A stretch of DNA of 64,000 nt from Streptococcus infantis ATCC 700779 (GCF_000187465.1 NZ_GL732439.1:85286-149285), one strand, 5' to 3'; positions 36,101-46,691 are shown, counted from the stretch's first letter. The notes: a model not told the origin generated them from the letters alone. Numbers and translations are program-made.

Positions 36101-37597
36101 ATGAAAAAATATGTTTTTATGCGTATCTTGCGGTCGTTAGTTTCTATCTTTTTAGTAACGACCTTGATTTACACAATCATCTATACGATGGTTCCACGGA
36201 AGTTGATCTTCAAACAAGATACTAACTACAATAAAATTGCAACCACAGCTGATAAACGTGATAACTATGAAAATACCGTTTTTGAGCGTATGGGGTATAT
36301 CGAATATTACGATACGAAAGAGTTGCAGGAAAAAGCTAGTAGCATTGACCCTTCTGTAACCGTTGATGCAAACGATACAAATAAAGCTATCTACGAAAAA
36401 TATATCCAACAACTTGGTAACGGTTGGACTTTGGGTGTATTCACAGAGAGCGGACAATTCTATGCTACTCGTGAAATCCCTATTTTCGAGCGTGTGTTCA
36501 AATTCTATGCAAACTTGCTTGAAATTGACCATACAAACAAGATTCAAGACCCGGAAAATCCTAATTTAGAGCGTTATTTGCGATTTGAAAATGATCCGGC
36601 TATTGGATGGTCTCTAGTAGGTTCAGGGACTAAACATAAATACCTCTTGTACTTCAACAGTCAATTCCCATTTGTTCACCAAAACTTTGTCAACTTGAAC
36701 TTAGGAGATTCTTACCCAACTTATGCCAATACTCCTGTTCTTCAAGTTATCACACAAGGTCAAGGACAAACCAAGACTTCAGAAGTTCAATTCCCAACAG
36801 GTAAGAAAACTTCATCAGTTAATATCTACTCAAGAACCTATAAATCTCCAAGTCAAGCAGATGCACGTGAAGTAGCAAACTATGGTAAGGATGATCCTTA
36901 TACAGCTACTGAAAGCAATTATCAGTATCCTTCAATGATTGCAAGTTCTGCTATCACTGGTTTGATTGGTCTTTCGATTTCATACGCGATTGCAATTCCT
37001 CTTGGTTCAGCAATGGCTCGTTTCAAAAACACTTGGATTGATAGTTTCGCTACAGGGACTCTAACTTTCTTGTTGGCACTTCCAACGATTGCCTTAGTTT
37101 ATATTATTCGTTTGATTGGTTCTTCAATTGGCTTCCCAGACTCATTCCCAATCTTGGGTGCCGGTGATTGGCGTTCTTATGTCCTTCCTGCCGTGATTCT
37201 GGGCTTGTTAGGAGCACCTACTATGGCAATTTGGATTCGCCGTTATATGATTGACTTGCAATCACAAGATTTCGTTCGTTTTGCTCGTGCAAAAGGTTTG
37301 TCTGAGAAAGAGATTTCTGATAAGCATATCTTTAAAAATGCTATGGTACCACTTGTTTCTGGTATTCCAGGTGCTATCATTGGTGTTATTGGTGGAGCAA
37401 CTCTTACAGAAACAGTCTTCGCCTTCCCAGGTATGGGTAAAATGTTGATCGACTCTGTAAAGGCTTCAAACAATAATATGGTCGTTGGTCTCGTCTTTAT
37501 CTTCACTTGCGTCTCAATCTTCTCAAACCTTATTGGTGATATTTGGATGACGATTATTGACCCACGTATTAAATTGACAGAGAAAGGAGGCAAATAA
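36101..37597 (+). CDS. amiC: Oligopeptide ABC transporter permease AmiC
   Basis: 498-residue inner-membrane permease. One N-terminal helix (about 9-30), a large extracytoplasmic insertion of roughly 230 residues that is usual for AmiC/OppB of streptococci, then five C-terminal helices. The EAA-like loop is [21 protein letters not shown]. Stop codon overlaps the amiD start (TAATG). AAAGGAAAT precedes the ATG. Confidence 0.92.
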   Translation: MKKYVFMRILRSLVSIFLVTTLIYTIIYTMVPRKLIFKQDTNYNKIATTADKRDNYENTVFERMGYIEYYDTKELQEKASSIDPSVTVDANDTNKAIYEKYIQQLGNGWTLGVFTESGQFYATREIPIFERVFKFYANLLEIDHTNKIQDPENPNLERYLRFENDPAIGWSLVGSGTKHKYLLYFNSQFPFVHQNFVNLNLGDSYPTYANTPVLQVITQGQGQTKTSEVQFPTGKKTSSVNIYSRTYKSPSQADAREVANYGKDDPYTATESNYQYPSMIASSAITGLIGLSISYAIAIPLGSAMARFKNTWIDSFATGTLTFLLALPTIALVYIIRLIGSSIGFPDSFPILGAGDWRSYVLPAVILGLLGAPTMAIWIRRYMIDLQSQDFVRFARAKGLSEKEISDKHIFKNAMVPLVSGIPGAIIGVIGGATLTETVFAFPGMGKMLIDSVKASNNNMVVGLVFIFTCVSIFSNLIGDIWMTIIDPRIKLTEKGGK

Positions 37598-38523
37598 TGT
37601 CTACAATTAGTAATGAAAAATTTCAGTTTGTAAAACGTGATGATTATGCCTCTGAAGCAATTGATGCTCCTGCCTATTCATACTGGGGTTCTGTCTTTAG
37701 ACAGTTTTTGAAGAAAAAATCAACAGTCATCATGCTCGGTATCTTGATTGCCATTGTTTTGATGAGTTTCATTTACCCAATGTTCTCTGATTTTGACTTT
37801 AATGATGTAAGTAAGGTAAACGATTTTAGCGCTCGTTACATTAAGCCAAATGCTGAGCATTGGTTCGGAACAGACAGTAATGGTAAATCTCTCTTTGATG
37901 GTGTCTGGTTTGGAGCTCGTAACTCTATCCTGATTTCGGTTATTGCTACCTTTGTTAACCTTTTTATCGGTGTTGTCATCGGTGGAATTTGGGGGATCTC
38001 AAAATCAGTTGACCGTATCATGATGGAAGTCTACAACGTTATCAACAATATTCCATCACTTTTGATCGTTATTGTTTTGACTTACTCTATCGGGGCAGGG
38101 TTCTGGAACTTGATCTTTGCCATGAGTGTAACTACTTGGATTAGTGTTGCCCATTCAATTCGTATCCAAATGTTACGTTACCGTGATTTAGAGTATAACC
38201 TTGCTTCACGAACTTTGGGAACACCAAGTTACAAAATTATTGTAAAAAACATTATGCCACAATTGGTATCTGTTATTGTTACGAGTACGTCGCAAATGCT
38301 CCCAGCCTTTATCTCATATGAAGCTTTCCTTTCATTCTTTGGACTCGGATTGCCGATTACAGTTCCTAGCTTGGGGCGTTTGATTTCAGATTATTCTCAA
38401 AACGTAACAACCAATGCATACCTCTTCTGGATTCCATTGACTACATTGGTCTTGGTATCCTTGTCACTGTTCGTTGTTGGTCAAAACCTAGCAGATGCTA
38501 GTGATCCACGTACACATAGATAG
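37597..38523 (+). CDS. amiD: Oligopeptide ABC transporter permease AmiD
   Basis: 308-residue permease with six helices (OppC type). The EAA-type loop is [20 protein letters not shown]. Starts on the last base of amiC (TAATG overlap) with an AAAGGAGG Shine-Dalgarno inside amiC, so the two permeases are made in matched amounts. Confidence 0.93.
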   Translation: MSTISNEKFQFVKRDDYASEAIDAPAYSYWGSVFRQFLKKKSTVIMLGILIAIVLMSFIYPMFSDFDFNDVSKVNDFSARYIKPNAEHWFGTDSNGKSLFDGVWFGARNSILISVIATFVNLFIGVVIGGIWGISKSVDRIMMEVYNVINNIPSLLIVIVLTYSIGAGFWNLIFAMSVTTWISVAHSIRIQMLRYRDLEYNLASRTLGTPSYKIIVKNIMPQLVSVIVTSTSQMLPAFISYEAFLSFFGLGLPITVPSLGRLISDYSQNVTTNAYLFWIPLTTLVLVSLSLFVVGQNLADASDPRTHR

Positions 38524-38531
38524 GAGTAGAC

Positions 38532-39599
38532 ATGATAAAAGGAAAAAATGTAATTTTGACTGCTCAAGATATTGTCGTGGAATTTGACGTTCGTGACAAA
38601 ATTTTGACCGCTATTCGCGGAGTTTCTCTTGAGTTGATTGAAGGAGAAGTTCTTGCCTTGGTTGGAGAATCTGGTTCGGGTAAATCAGTTTTGACAAAAA
38701 CTTTTACAGGAATGTTAGAAGAAAACGGGCGTATCGCTCAGGGGAGCATCGATTACCGTGGACTAGATCTAACAGCACTTTCGTCTCACAAAGATTGGGA
38801 ACAAATTCGTGGGGCAAAGATTGCAACGATTTTCCAGGATCCGATGACCAGTCTTGATCCAATTAAAACAATCGGAAGCCAAATTACTGAGGTTATCATT
38901 AAACACCAAGGGAAAACAGCAAAAGAAGCAAAAGAAATGGCTATTGACTACATGAATAAGGTTGGTATTCCTGATGCTGAAAAGCGTTTTGAGGAGTATC
39001 CATTCCAATATTCTGGAGGGATGCGTCAACGTATCGTTATCGCTATTGCTCTTGCATGTCGCCCAGATGTTTTGATCTGTGATGAGCCAACTACGGCCCT
39101 TGATGTTACCATTCAAGCTCAGATTATTGACTTGCTTAAGTCTCTTCAAAATGAATATCACTTTACAACAATCTTTATCACACACGACCTTGGTGTGGTA
39201 GCAAGTATTGCAGAGAAAGTTGCGGTTATGTATGCTGGTGAGATTGTTGAGTACGGTACTGTTGAGGAAATCTTCTACGATCCACGTCATCCCTATACTT
39301 GGAGCCTACTATCAAGTTTGCCACAGTTAGCTGATGATAAAGGAGAACTATATTCAATTCCAGGTACTCCTCCGTCACTATATACAGAATTAAAAGGTGA
39401 TGCATTTGCTCTTCGTTCAGATTACGCAATGAAGATCGATTTTGAAGAAAAAGCACCTCAATTTGCTGTGTCAGATACTCATTGGGCTAAAACTTGGTTG
39501 CTTGATGAACAAGCTCCAAAAGTTGAAAAACCAGCAGTAATTTCAAATTTACATGACAAGATTCGTGAGAGAATGGGTCTTGTTCATCTAGAAAACTAG
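38532..39599 (+). CDS. amiE: Oligopeptide ABC transporter ATP-binding protein AmiE
   Basis: 355-residue ATPase (OppD type). Walker A GESGSGKS, signature YSGGMRQR, Walker [13 protein letters not shown]-loop FITHDLGVV, and a C-terminal oligopeptide-transporter extension ([14 protein letters not shown]). ATG 8 nt after the amiD stop, with TAGGAG. Confidence 0.95.
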   Translation: MIKGKNVILTAQDIVVEFDVRDKILTAIRGVSLELIEGEVLALVGESGSGKSVLTKTFTGMLEENGRIAQGSIDYRGLDLTALSSHKDWEQIRGAKIATIFQDPMTSLDPIKTIGSQITEVIIKHQGKTAKEAKEMAIDYMNKVGIPDAEKRFEEYPFQYSGGMRQRIVIAIALACRPDVLICDEPTTALDVTIQAQIIDLLKSLQNEYHFTTIFITHDLGVVASIAEKVAVMYAGEIVEYGTVEEIFYDPRHPYTWSLLSSLPQLADDKGELYSIPGTPPSLYTELKGDAFALRSDYAMKIDFEEKAPQFAVSDTHWAKTWLLDEQAPKVEKPAVISNLHDKIRERMGLVHLEN

Positions 39600-39609
39600 G
39601 AGGAAGGAA

Positions 39610-40536
39610 ATGTCTGAAAAATTAGTAGAAATTAAAGACTTAGAGATTTCCTTCGGTGAAGGAAGCAAAAAGTTTGTAGCCGTTAAAAATGCTAACTTCT
39701 TTATCAACAAAGGTGAAACTTTCTCTCTAGTTGGTGAATCAGGTAGTGGTAAAACAACGATTGGTCGTGCAATTATCGGTTTGAATAATACCAGTAAAGG
39801 GGATATCCTCTTCGAAGGTAAAAAGATCAACGGTAAAAAATCACGAGCTCAAGAAGCTGAAGTAATCCGTCGTATTCAAATGATTTTCCAAGACCCTGCT
39901 GCTAGTTTGAATGAGCGTGCAACGGTTGACTATATCATTTCTGAAGGTCTTTATAATTTCCATCTATTTAAGGATGAGGAAGAAAGACAAGAGAAAGTTA
40001 AAAAGATCATTAGTGAAGTTGGACTTTTGGCTGAACATTTGACACGTTATCCTCATGAGTTTTCAGGTGGACAACGTCAACGTATTGGTATCGCTCGTGC
40101 CTTGGTTATGCAACCTGACTTTGTAATCGCAGATGAGCCGATTTCAGCCTTGGACGTTTCAGTTCGTGCCCAAGTTTTGAACTTGCTCAAGAAATTCCAG
40201 AAGGAATTGGGCTTGACCTATCTCTTTATCGCCCACGATTTGTCAGTAGTTCGTTTTATCTCTGATCGTATCGCGGTAATTTATAAGGGTGTCATTGTTG
40301 AAGTGGCTGAAACTGAAGAATTGTTTAACAATCCAGTTCATCCATACACACAAGCACTTTTATCAGCTGTGCCGATTCCAGACCCAATCTTGGAACGTAA
40401 GAAAGTTTTGAAAGTCTATGATCCAGACCAACATGACTACGAAACTGATAAACCGTCTATGGTTGAAATTCGTCCAGGTCATTACGTTTGGGCTAACCAA
40501 GAAGAATTGGAACGCTATAAAAAAGAAATGAAATAA
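39610..40536 (+). CDS. amiF: Oligopeptide ABC transporter ATP-binding protein AmiF
   Basis: 308-residue ATPase (OppF type) pairing with AmiE. Walker [10 protein letters not shown], signature FSGGQRQR, Walker [13 protein letters not shown]-loop [19 protein letters not shown] Shine-Dalgarno. Last gene of the ami operon, followed by a terminator. Confidence 0.95.
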   Translation: MSEKLVEIKDLEISFGEGSKKFVAVKNANFFINKGETFSLVGESGSGKTTIGRAIIGLNNTSKGDILFEGKKINGKKSRAQEAEVIRRIQMIFQDPAASLNERATVDYIISEGLYNFHLFKDEEERQEKVKKIISEVGLLAEHLTRYPHEFSGGQRQRIGIARALVMQPDFVIADEPISALDVSVRAQVLNLLKKFQKELGLTYLFIAHDLSVVRFISDRIAVIYKGVIVEVAETEELFNNPVHPYTQALLSAVPIPDPILERKKVLKVYDPDQHDYETDKPSMVEIRPGHYVWANQEELERYKKEMK

Positions 40537-40541
40537 TCACT

Positions 40542-40597
40542 AAAGTTTTATAATCTAGCTAGAAGGCTTCTAGAAAGATTATGAAACTTTTTTATTT
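40542..40597 (+). terminator. Terminator of the ami operon
   Basis: AAAGTTTTATAATCT / AGATTATGAAACTTT (one G-U pair) enclosing a smaller CTAG-anchored hairpin, then TTTATTTT. Confidence 0.85.
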
Positions 40598-40610
40598 TGC
40601 AGATAAAAAC

Positions 40611-40638
40611 TTGATAATCTATATAAATTTGATATACT
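40611..40638 (+). promoter_or_regulatory. Promoter of the small-protein pair
   Basis: TTGATA (40611-40616), 16 bp, TATACT (40633-40638). Confidence 0.6.
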
Positions 40639-40691
40639 GAATACAATAATAACTAATCTGTTAGAAATGACATGAACTAGGGGAGAATCAC

Positions 40692-40892
40692 ATGGACAAC
40701 CAACCAAATTTTTTTACAGGAATGGCTAGAATTATTGGGACATGCCTCTGGGTAAAAGGAATGGAAGTACTGACTGAGAAGAAGGAATCTGAGCCAAAAG
40801 CCTTAGAGGTTGTTAAATTTCTTGCGGCTTATAAAATGATATCTGCTCTGCCTTGGATTGCGGGACTTCCTAGAAAGGAAGATAAAAAATGA
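40692..40892 (+). CDS. Small protein of unknown function, 66 aa
   Basis: 66 residues, not recognised. The centre (MARIIGTCLWVKGMEVLTE) and the C-terminal part (VVKFLAAYKMISALPWIAGL) could form two amphipathic helices flanked by basic residues; no signal peptide. The ATG at 40692 has a strong GGGGAG Shine-Dalgarno and its own promoter, so it is probably expressed. Its stop overlaps the start of the next small gene (ATGA), indicating a coupled pair. Confidence 0.6.
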   Translation: MDNQPNFFTGMARIIGTCLWVKGMEVLTEKKESEPKALEVVKFLAAYKMISALPWIAGLPRKEDKK

Positions 40893-41053
40893 AATTTATT
40901 TGGGATATTTTATTTTATATCCTAGTCAAGCCACTGATTACGATTGTAGAATTCATTTGGTATCACATTTGTTTATTTTTTTATGAACTCCTTTTGAATT
41001 TGTTATATTCGATTTATAACTGGATTTATAACTGGCTTTTTAGTTTATTTTAA
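40889..41053 (+). CDS. Small aromatic membrane protein, 54 aa
   Basis: 54 residues starting MKFIWDILFYILVKPLITI and ending IYNWIYNWLFSLF. Almost entirely hydrophobic, with five Trp and seven Tyr and only a handful of charged residues. Probably one or two membrane helices. It starts inside the stop codon of the preceding gene (ATGA) with AAAGGAAG upstream, so translation is likely coupled. No family recognised; it could be a membrane regulator or toxin-like peptide, but nothing shows this. Confidence 0.55.
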   Translation: MKFIWDILFYILVKPLITIVEFIWYHICLFFYELLLNLLYSIYNWIYNWLFSLF

Positions 41054-41071
41054 AAGACTCTGAAAGAAATC

Positions 41072-41103
41072 AAAAGGATGAGTAATTTACTCATCCTTTT
41101 TCT
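41072..41103 (+). terminator. Bidirectional terminator between the small-protein pair and the fucosidase gene
   Basis: AAAAGGATGAGTAA / TTACTCATCCTTTT, perfect 14-bp stem followed by T; the A tract on the left also serves the minus strand. Confidence 0.88.
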
Positions 41104-41137
41104 ATTTATCTAAATCTTTATAGATTTATTGGGATCA

Positions 41138-44100
41138 CTATTTTTTACCTTTAAGCAAGAAAGCTGCAGTTAAAGCTAAGCTGAGACTTGCCATGAAGAG
41201 GAGTGGGCTGGCCTCTTCTCCAGTGGCAGGAAGTTGTTTGTCATTTGTAGAATTTTCACCATTGAGCTGTTTTTTATTGGCTAATGGACTAGCTTCTTCG
41301 ATTTGACTTGAGCTTGGTTGTTGGACTTCTGTTTCAGTCTTGTAGACGATAGCATAAGTAGTCAAATCAATGGTGAGAAACTCAAGCATGCCATCACGAA
41401 TTGTGAAATCTTGCGCTTTCAAGTCTTTTTCTGAACTGAAGCGATAGAATTCTTTGACTGTGCCAGAAATTGGTAATCGAACGAGGACAGCACCTTTTGC
41501 TTGGATTAGTTGACCATTTTCATTCTTGAGTTGAATGTCGTAGGCATCATATTTCTTGCCCAAGAGTTCTTGCTTGTCTACTTTCTGGATTTCAAGATAA
41601 TTTGCTTCACCTAGCTCATTTGCTCCACTGATGACTTGAACTCCGGTAGTCTGGTCTTTTAAGACTTTGAGTTTAAACTCAGGAAGAGAGATGATAGGAG
41701 CCGCTTGATCGCTCGCAGTACCAATAGGGCCAGTGTATTCAGGAATATCCACGATAGGCGCCGCTTGGTCGCTCGTAGTACCGATAGGGCCAGTGTATTC
41801 AGGGATATCTACAATAGGCGCCGCTTGGTCGCTCGCAGTACCGATAGGTCCATTGTACTCAGGGATATCTACAATAGGAGCCGCTTGTTCCCCTGCAGTA
41901 CCGATAGGCTCAGTGTACTCAGGAATATCTACGACAGGCGCTTCCTGTTCTCCCGCAGTACCGATAGGCTCAGTGTACTCAGGAATATCCACGATAGGAG
42001 CCGGTTGGTCTCCCGCAGTACCGATAGGCTCAGTATACTCAGGAATATCTACAGTAGGCGCTTCCTGTTCTCCCGCAGTACCGATAGGCTCAGTGTACTT
42101 AGGAATATCCACAATAGGCGCTTCCTGTTCTCCCGCAGTACCAATTGGGTCAGTATATTCAGGAATGGTTACTACTGGAGCAGGCTCGTCCCCTTTGCTT
42201 GTAACAACTGGATCTTCTACAGGTGCAGTTTTTCCTTTTGGAAAGACTGTTACAATAGTACTGCTTCGTGTTTCTCCTAGGATAGCATAAGCTTCTATTG
42301 GATTGCCAGTTTTACGTTCCGTGGTTTCAGGAATGTCGATTTCTACCTTGTTATCCTTTATGCTTAATACTGTTTGCTCGCCAGAAGTGACAAGATGATT
42401 TTCATCGACTTTTCTTAGGAGTAGGGGATCTGTAACACCAGGGAATGTCACAGCAACAGCATCCCAGTTACCAGTTGGTAAAGTTAGGGTAACTGTCTTA
42501 TCTTCTACCTTTATAGGTTCGAGGATTGGTGTATCTAATGATACTGATGGAGCTTTTAGAATATCGAATGAATCAAGGGAGATTTTCTTTCTACCGTCTG
42601 GAGAATCTGGGTCCACTTTCAAAGTTAGGACATGGTCGCCATCTGCTAGATTAGTAAACTCTCCAATCAATGCTCCTTTTTCGGTAGCTCCGGCAGTGTA
42701 GAAGTCAAGGCTTGGCATTTCTTTTCCATCGAGAGTCACAAGTGCCTTACCAAGGGCAGATGTTTTCAGTCCATAGATACGTATACCTGTACCAGAGAAT
42801 GGAATTCTTGCAGTTGCTTCAGGAGCAAGACTATCGTCTGCATTGATATCTGCATATTTCTCTGTAGAAGCATAGAGTTCCGCATCAGTCCAGTCTTTAA
42901 ATGCTGAACCGTATTGGATACGAGAATCACGATCATCTATCTTCTCAACTGTTTCTCCTTGACCTGGGAAGACCTTGAAGTAGTCTAAGGAAATTTTTGA
43001 GCGTTCACTTCCACGTCCTTTATGTTCTCGTTTAACAGTGATGGTCATGAGGTGAGGACCTGAAGAAAGATTTGTATAACGACCGATTAGGACACCCTTT
43101 TCAGTAGCTCCAGCCGTATAGAAATCAAGCTCACCAACAGATTTGCCATCAATTGTAACCTCAGCAAGTCCTAATTGAGAAGACTTGAGTCCGTAAATTT
43201 CAATACCAGGTCCATTGAAAGGAATGGTTGCTGTTGCATCCTTATCGGAATAATTCCCATTTGAGATATCGGCGTATTTTTCTGTTCCGCCAAAGAGTTC
43301 CGAGTCAGACCAGTCTCCAAAGGCAGCACCATACTGAATGCGAGAGTCACGATCGTCCATGAGCTCACTAAAGGCAGAGATTGAAGCAGTATCTGAAACA
43401 GGTGTTGAGCGGTCTCCTAGCATAGCCTTAACGGTATAAGTATAGGCATGGCTTGAATCAATAGAACGGTCGATAAAGCGAGTTTGGTTGGTTGTAAACT
43501 CACGGACAGTAGAAGTTTGACCAGTTTCACCTCTACTTTCCCGATGGATGACATAATGAGTCGCCCCTTCAACTGTATTGAAGTTGAGTTCAGCAGTCGT
43601 TGAATCTTTTCGTTGGGCAGTCAGACGAGTAATACGACCAGGGAAGTTTTCAAAGGTAATGACATCGCCCTTTTGTGTCGTAAGTTGAATACGGTTGTCT
43701 TTGATGCGGGTAGCTTGTACTTCCTTACCGTTTACCTTGACAAGGCTAGCTTCGATATTTGGATAGTCTACGACTAAGTCTCCACCCACATTAGAAAGGA
43801 AGGATAGCGTTTCAAGATTCTTTTCTTTCCATTTCATGCTAACTTCAAAGTTACCACGAGCGACTAGACCTGAGACTTGACCATCTTTCCATGCATCTGG
43901 AAGGGCTGGTAATGGGGCAATGTAGCCGGTGTGAGACTGAAGGAGCATTTCTGCCATTCCACTGGTTGCACCAAAGTTCCCATCAATTTGGAAAGGCGCG
44001 TGCGTATCCCAGAGGTTTTCTAGAGTTGAGGATTTGAGTTGTTCTGCCAATAAACGATGGGCACGATTTCCATCTAGGAGACGAGCCCAGAGGTTGATTT

Positions 44101-46411
44101 TATTAGCCTTAGACCAACCGGTACCACCATCTCCACGATGGTTTAGGGTTGCGCGTGCTGCTTCCAGATATTCAGGCTGATCTTTGCCAAATAAGGTTCC
44201 TGGGAAGAGCCCAACCAGATGAGAAACGTGACGGTGATGGTTTTCAATTCCTTCATTAGTGAATCGAGGACTGTCTTCCTCATACCATTCCTTGATTCGG
44301 CCATCTTGGTTGATATGAAGTGGTTTGAGCTTGTCAAATTTAGCCTTCACTTCTGTCACCAAGTCTTGATCGACCTTCAGGTGATTGGCTGCTTCCATAT
44401 AGTCGTGGAAGAGTTGCCAAACTAGAGATTGGTCAAAGGTATTTCCAATCGTGATAGTTCCATGCTCTGGTGAGTATGATGGAGAAGAAACCCAACGGTC
44501 ACTAGATTTGTCGTAGTGCAAGAAGGAATTCCAGAACTTGGCTGTTTCCTTGAGCATTGGATAAATCTTTTCTTTGAGATAGGTTTCATCCTTGGTGAAT
44601 TTGTAGTAGTCATAGACGTTCTGCATCATCCAAGCATTGGCAGCAGGAGACCAACCCCAGTAATAATTCCAACCTGGAGTTGTCCAGCCAAATGGTGTCG
44701 CTTGAGTATGAACCAACCAACCGTTTTCTTGGCCTTCTTTGGATTCGATACCTGCATATTCTTTAGCAGCGATACGACCATAGTAGCGCATGTCATCAAT
44801 ATAATTAACCATTGGCTTAGCCGTTTCTGCAAGATTGTTCATGTAGGCAGGCCAATAGTTCATTTGTAGATTGACATTGAGGTGGTAATCTGAGTTCCAA
44901 GGTGGATTGTCTACAGCATTCCAGACTCCCTGCAAGTTTGCAGGAAGGGCATCTGTCCGGTCACGAGACGAACTGATGAGGAGGTAACGTCCGTATTGGA
45001 AGAAGAGCTCTTCTAGTTTTTGCCCTTTTTCAGGGTTGTAGGTATGCAGAGCTTCTTTTGTAGTTTGGCTAGACTTGCTACCGCCAAAATTTAATTGTAC
45101 TCGATTGAAGAGACTTTGATAGTCTTTGACATGATCTTCCTTGAGTTTCTCGTAGCCCTTGGCCTTTGCAGTCTCTACGATATTTTTGACCGTTTTTTCT
45201 AGATCAATGTCTTTACGATAATTGGTTTTTGGATTTTGAGCAAAGTTGGTCTTGGCACTGAGTAAAAGGGTCGCATAGCTGGCTCCGGTGACAGTCAAAT
45301 AGCCATCTTGTGCAGTGACTTGTCCGTCTGTCTTGATTCCGAGATAGGAAGCAAATTTCAGACCATTGTCTTTGACAGTTCCTTTGAGCAAAATACCATT
45401 AGAATCAGTCGTAACTGCTCCTTGTTTATAATTCGAATATTCCCAGGAGTAGTCGCCATTCGCAATCAAATCTTCAGTCAAGCTATTCCAAAGTGTAAAA
45501 TCAAGGGTCTTATCACCTTTTTTACTCAAGTGGGTCACAGTAACATCGTCAGGATAGCTAGAGAAAGTTTCGCGCTTAAAGTTTGTACCGTCTTGGGTAT
45601 AAGAAGTGGTCGAGATGGCCTCAGAAATATCTAAGCCACGATGATAGTCGGTAACATTCTCCAGGCCTTTCTTTTGGTTGTTAAAGACCATAAAGATATC
45701 ACCAAAAGATAAGTAACGACCATACTGAGCATTGTTTGGTCCGACTAGGTTGCGCTCCGCTAATTGTTTTGCTTTTTGGCGGTTTCCTTCTTCTAATGCC
45801 TTACGAATTTCTGCTAAGACCTTATAGCGGTCTTGATAGTTCCCTCCATTGTAATCGGTGCTATCCGGTTGCGGTCCACCAGACCAGAGAGTTTTTTCAT
45901 TGTATTGGATTCTTTCTTCACCGATGAGCCCAAAAACTTTTGCCCCCATTTCTCCATTTCCGACTGGCAGGGCTTGTTTTTCCCAGCCGTCATAAGAAGG
46001 AGCAGTTGGTTGGTCGTAATGAAGTTGATAGTTTTCTTGCTTAGTCATAGGAAGTTCTGGTTTTTCACTCTCCTTATTTTCAGAAGGTTCAACTACAGCC
46101 TTAGTCTCTGATTGATGATGTATTTGAGGTGTTTCTTTTTCAGGTTTTACCTCTTTGTCAGCTAATTCAGTAGAAGTTTGATTTTCTGTGCTTGGTTGAT
46201 TTTCCTTATCCTTTTGAGTAGGTCCCTCTACTTTTGTATTCACTTGAACCGTAGTCTCACTGACACTTGCTTGATTTTCTTTCACTTCGATGCCATCGGC
46301 AGCTACATTCTGCGTCGCTAGAAAAACAGCTCCCAGTAAAACAGAAGCAGTTCCAACGGTCAATTTTCGGATGCTATACTTACAGGATTTTTCCCAATAG
46401 CTCTTCTCCAT
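41138..46411 (-). CDS. Cell-wall-anchored GH95 alpha-L-fucosidase with linker repeats
   Basis: 1757-residue surface protein. YSIRK signal peptide (residues 12-38), a Glu/Lys-rich linker, GH95 catalytic domain from about 128 to 890, a fibronectin-III-like domain (about 905-1005), two related beta-sandwich modules each starting DDRDSRIQYG (about 1017-1145 and 1157-1284), an Ig-like region, eight 20-residue repeats (about 1410-1573), and LPATGEE anchor (about 1728). GH95 motifs are intact: NVNLQMNYWPA with Asn 512 and Asn 514, a SPEHG Glu (about 649, likely general acid) and QIDGNFG with Asp 810. The family releases alpha-1,2-fucose (some members alpha-1,2-galactose) from mucin, milk or blood-group glycans. 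ATG at 46411 follows AAAGGAG; a 131-codon upstream extension is rejected. A near-consensus cre site lies in the leader. Confidence 0.9.
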   Translation of the reverse strand: MEKSYWEKSCKYSIRKLTVGTASVLLGAVFLATQNVAADGIEVKENQASVSETTVQVNTKVEGPTQKDKENQPSTENQTSTELADKEVKPEKETPQIHHQSETKAVVEPSENKESEKPELPMTKQENYQLHYDQPTAPSYDGWEKQALPVGNGEMGAKVFGLIGEERIQYNEKTLWSGGPQPDSTDYNGGNYQDRYKVLAEIRKALEEGNRQKAKQLAERNLVGPNNAQYGRYLSFGDIFMVFNNQKKGLENVTDYHRGLDISEAISTTSYTQDGTNFKRETFSSYPDDVTVTHLSKKGDKTLDFTLWNSLTEDLIANGDYSWEYSNYKQGAVTTDSNGILLKGTVKDNGLKFASYLGIKTDGQVTAQDGYLTVTGASYATLLLSAKTNFAQNPKTNYRKDIDLEKTVKNIVETAKAKGYEKLKEDHVKDYQSLFNRVQLNFGGSKSSQTTKEALHTYNPEKGQKLEELFFQYGRYLLISSSRDRTDALPANLQGVWNAVDNPPWNSDYHLNVNLQMNYWPAYMNNLAETAKPMVNYIDDMRYYGRIAAKEYAGIESKEGQENGWLVHTQATPFGWTTPGWNYYWGWSPAANAWMMQNVYDYYKFTKDETYLKEKIYPMLKETAKFWNSFLHYDKSSDRWVSSPSYSPEHGTITIGNTFDQSLVWQLFHDYMEAANHLKVDQDLVTEVKAKFDKLKPLHINQDGRIKEWYEEDSPRFTNEGIENHHRHVSHLVGLFPGTLFGKDQPEYLEAARATLNHRGDGGTGWSKANKINLWARLLDGNRAHRLLAEQLKSSTLENLWDTHAPFQIDGNFGATSGMAEMLLQSHTGYIAPLPALPDAWKDGQVSGLVARGNFEVSMKWKEKNLETLSFLSNVGGDLVVDYPNIEASLVKVNGKEVQATRIKDNRIQLTTQKGDVITFENFPGRITRLTAQRKDSTTAELNFNTVEGATHYVIHRESRGETGQTSTVREFTTNQTRFIDRSIDSSHAYTYTVKAMLGDRSTPVSDTASISAFSELMDDRDSRIQYGAAFGDWSDSELFGGTEKYADISNGNYSDKDATATIPFNGPGIEIYGLKSSQLGLAEVTIDGKSVGELDFYTAGATEKGVLIGRYTNLSSGPHLMTITVKREHKGRGSERSKISLDYFKVFPGQGETVEKIDDRDSRIQYGSAFKDWTDAELYASTEKYADINADDSLAPEATARIPFSGTGIRIYGLKTSALGKALVTLDGKEMPSLDFYTAGATEKGALIGEFTNLADGDHVLTLKVDPDSPDGRKKISLDSFDILKAPSVSLDTPILEPIKVEDKTVTLTLPTGNWDAVAVTFPGVTDPLLLRKVDENHLVTSGEQTVLSIKDNKVEIDIPETTERKTGNPIEAYAILGETRSSTIVTVFPKGKTAPVEDPVVTSKGDEPAPVVTIPEYTDPIGTAGEQEAPIVDIPKYTEPIGTAGEQEAPTVDIPEYTEPIGTAGDQPAPIVDIPEYTEPIGTAGEQEAPVVDIPEYTEPIGTAGEQAAPIVDIPEYNGPIGTASDQAAPIVDIPEYTGPIGTTSDQAAPIVDIPEYTGPIGTASDQAAPIISLPEFKLKVLKDQTTGVQVISGANELGEANYLEIQKVDKQELLGKKYDAYDIQLKNENGQLIQAKGAVLVRLPISGTVKEFYRFSSEKDLKAQDFTIRDGMLEFLTIDLTTYAIVYKTETEVQQPSSSQIEEASPLANKKQLNGENSTNDKQLPATGEEASPLLFMASLSLALTAAFLLKGKK
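41695..42180 (-). repeat. Eight tandem 60-bp repeats in the fucosidase gene
   Basis: About eight in-phase 60-bp units encoding variants of APIVDIPEYTEPIGTAGEQE. Two subtypes appear: GEQ-E/A units toward the N-terminus and SDQ-A units toward the C-terminus. Proline-rich stalk near the wall anchor; copy number probably varies between strains. Confidence 0.92.
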
Positions 46412-46430
46412 AAAAACTCCTTTCTCAAAT

Positions 46431-46446
46431 CTGTAAGCGCATACAT
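46431..46446 (-). promoter_or_regulatory. cre (CcpA-binding) site in the fucosidase leader
   Basis: CTGTAAGCGCATACAT matches the cre consensus WTGNNARCGNWWWCAW at 15 of 16 positions. It lies between the predicted transcription start (about 46498) and the start codon (46411), a roadblock position for catabolite repression. Confidence 0.7.
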
Positions 46447-46504
46447 TTTTGTGTAAAAAAAATAAGCCTTGCAGAAAGATGTTTCCTTTGTTTTGTATAA
46501 TCTT

Positions 46505-46533
46505 AATATAGCAAATAAATCGATTCAATGCAA
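46505..46533 (-). promoter_or_regulatory. Promoter of the fucosidase gene (minus strand)
   Basis: TTGCAT (46533-46528), 17 bp, TATATT (46510-46505). Leader of about 87 nt. The rest of the 313-bp divergent region to yneF is AT-rich with no gene seen. Confidence 0.6.
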
Positions 46534-46682
46534 GGTTTTTTAGGAAAAACAGAATTATTTTACCAAATTTTAGTTCTTTTTTTAATTTTATTGAATTAAA
46601 AAAGATTAGAGCAGAAAAAGAATCTGAGTAATGCCCTACCCTTTTGAAAGCGTAAATCAAACTAGTCAGGCGTGGGACTTTA

Positions 46683-46691
46683 TGGTATAAT
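46683..46691 (+). promoter_or_regulatory. Extended -10 promoter of yneF
   Basis: TGG directly before TATAAT (46686-46691). Confidence 0.65.

Noticed and set aside
41695..42180. CRISPR-like array
   Set aside because: The 60-bp units are contiguous, coding in phase, and have no spacers.
41705..42290. Two long plus-strand open frames (191 and 185 codons) with periodic sequence
   Set aside because: They are antisense to the 60-bp repeats of the fucosidase gene; a repeat whose length is a multiple of three keeps all frames open. No Shine-Dalgarno or promoter.
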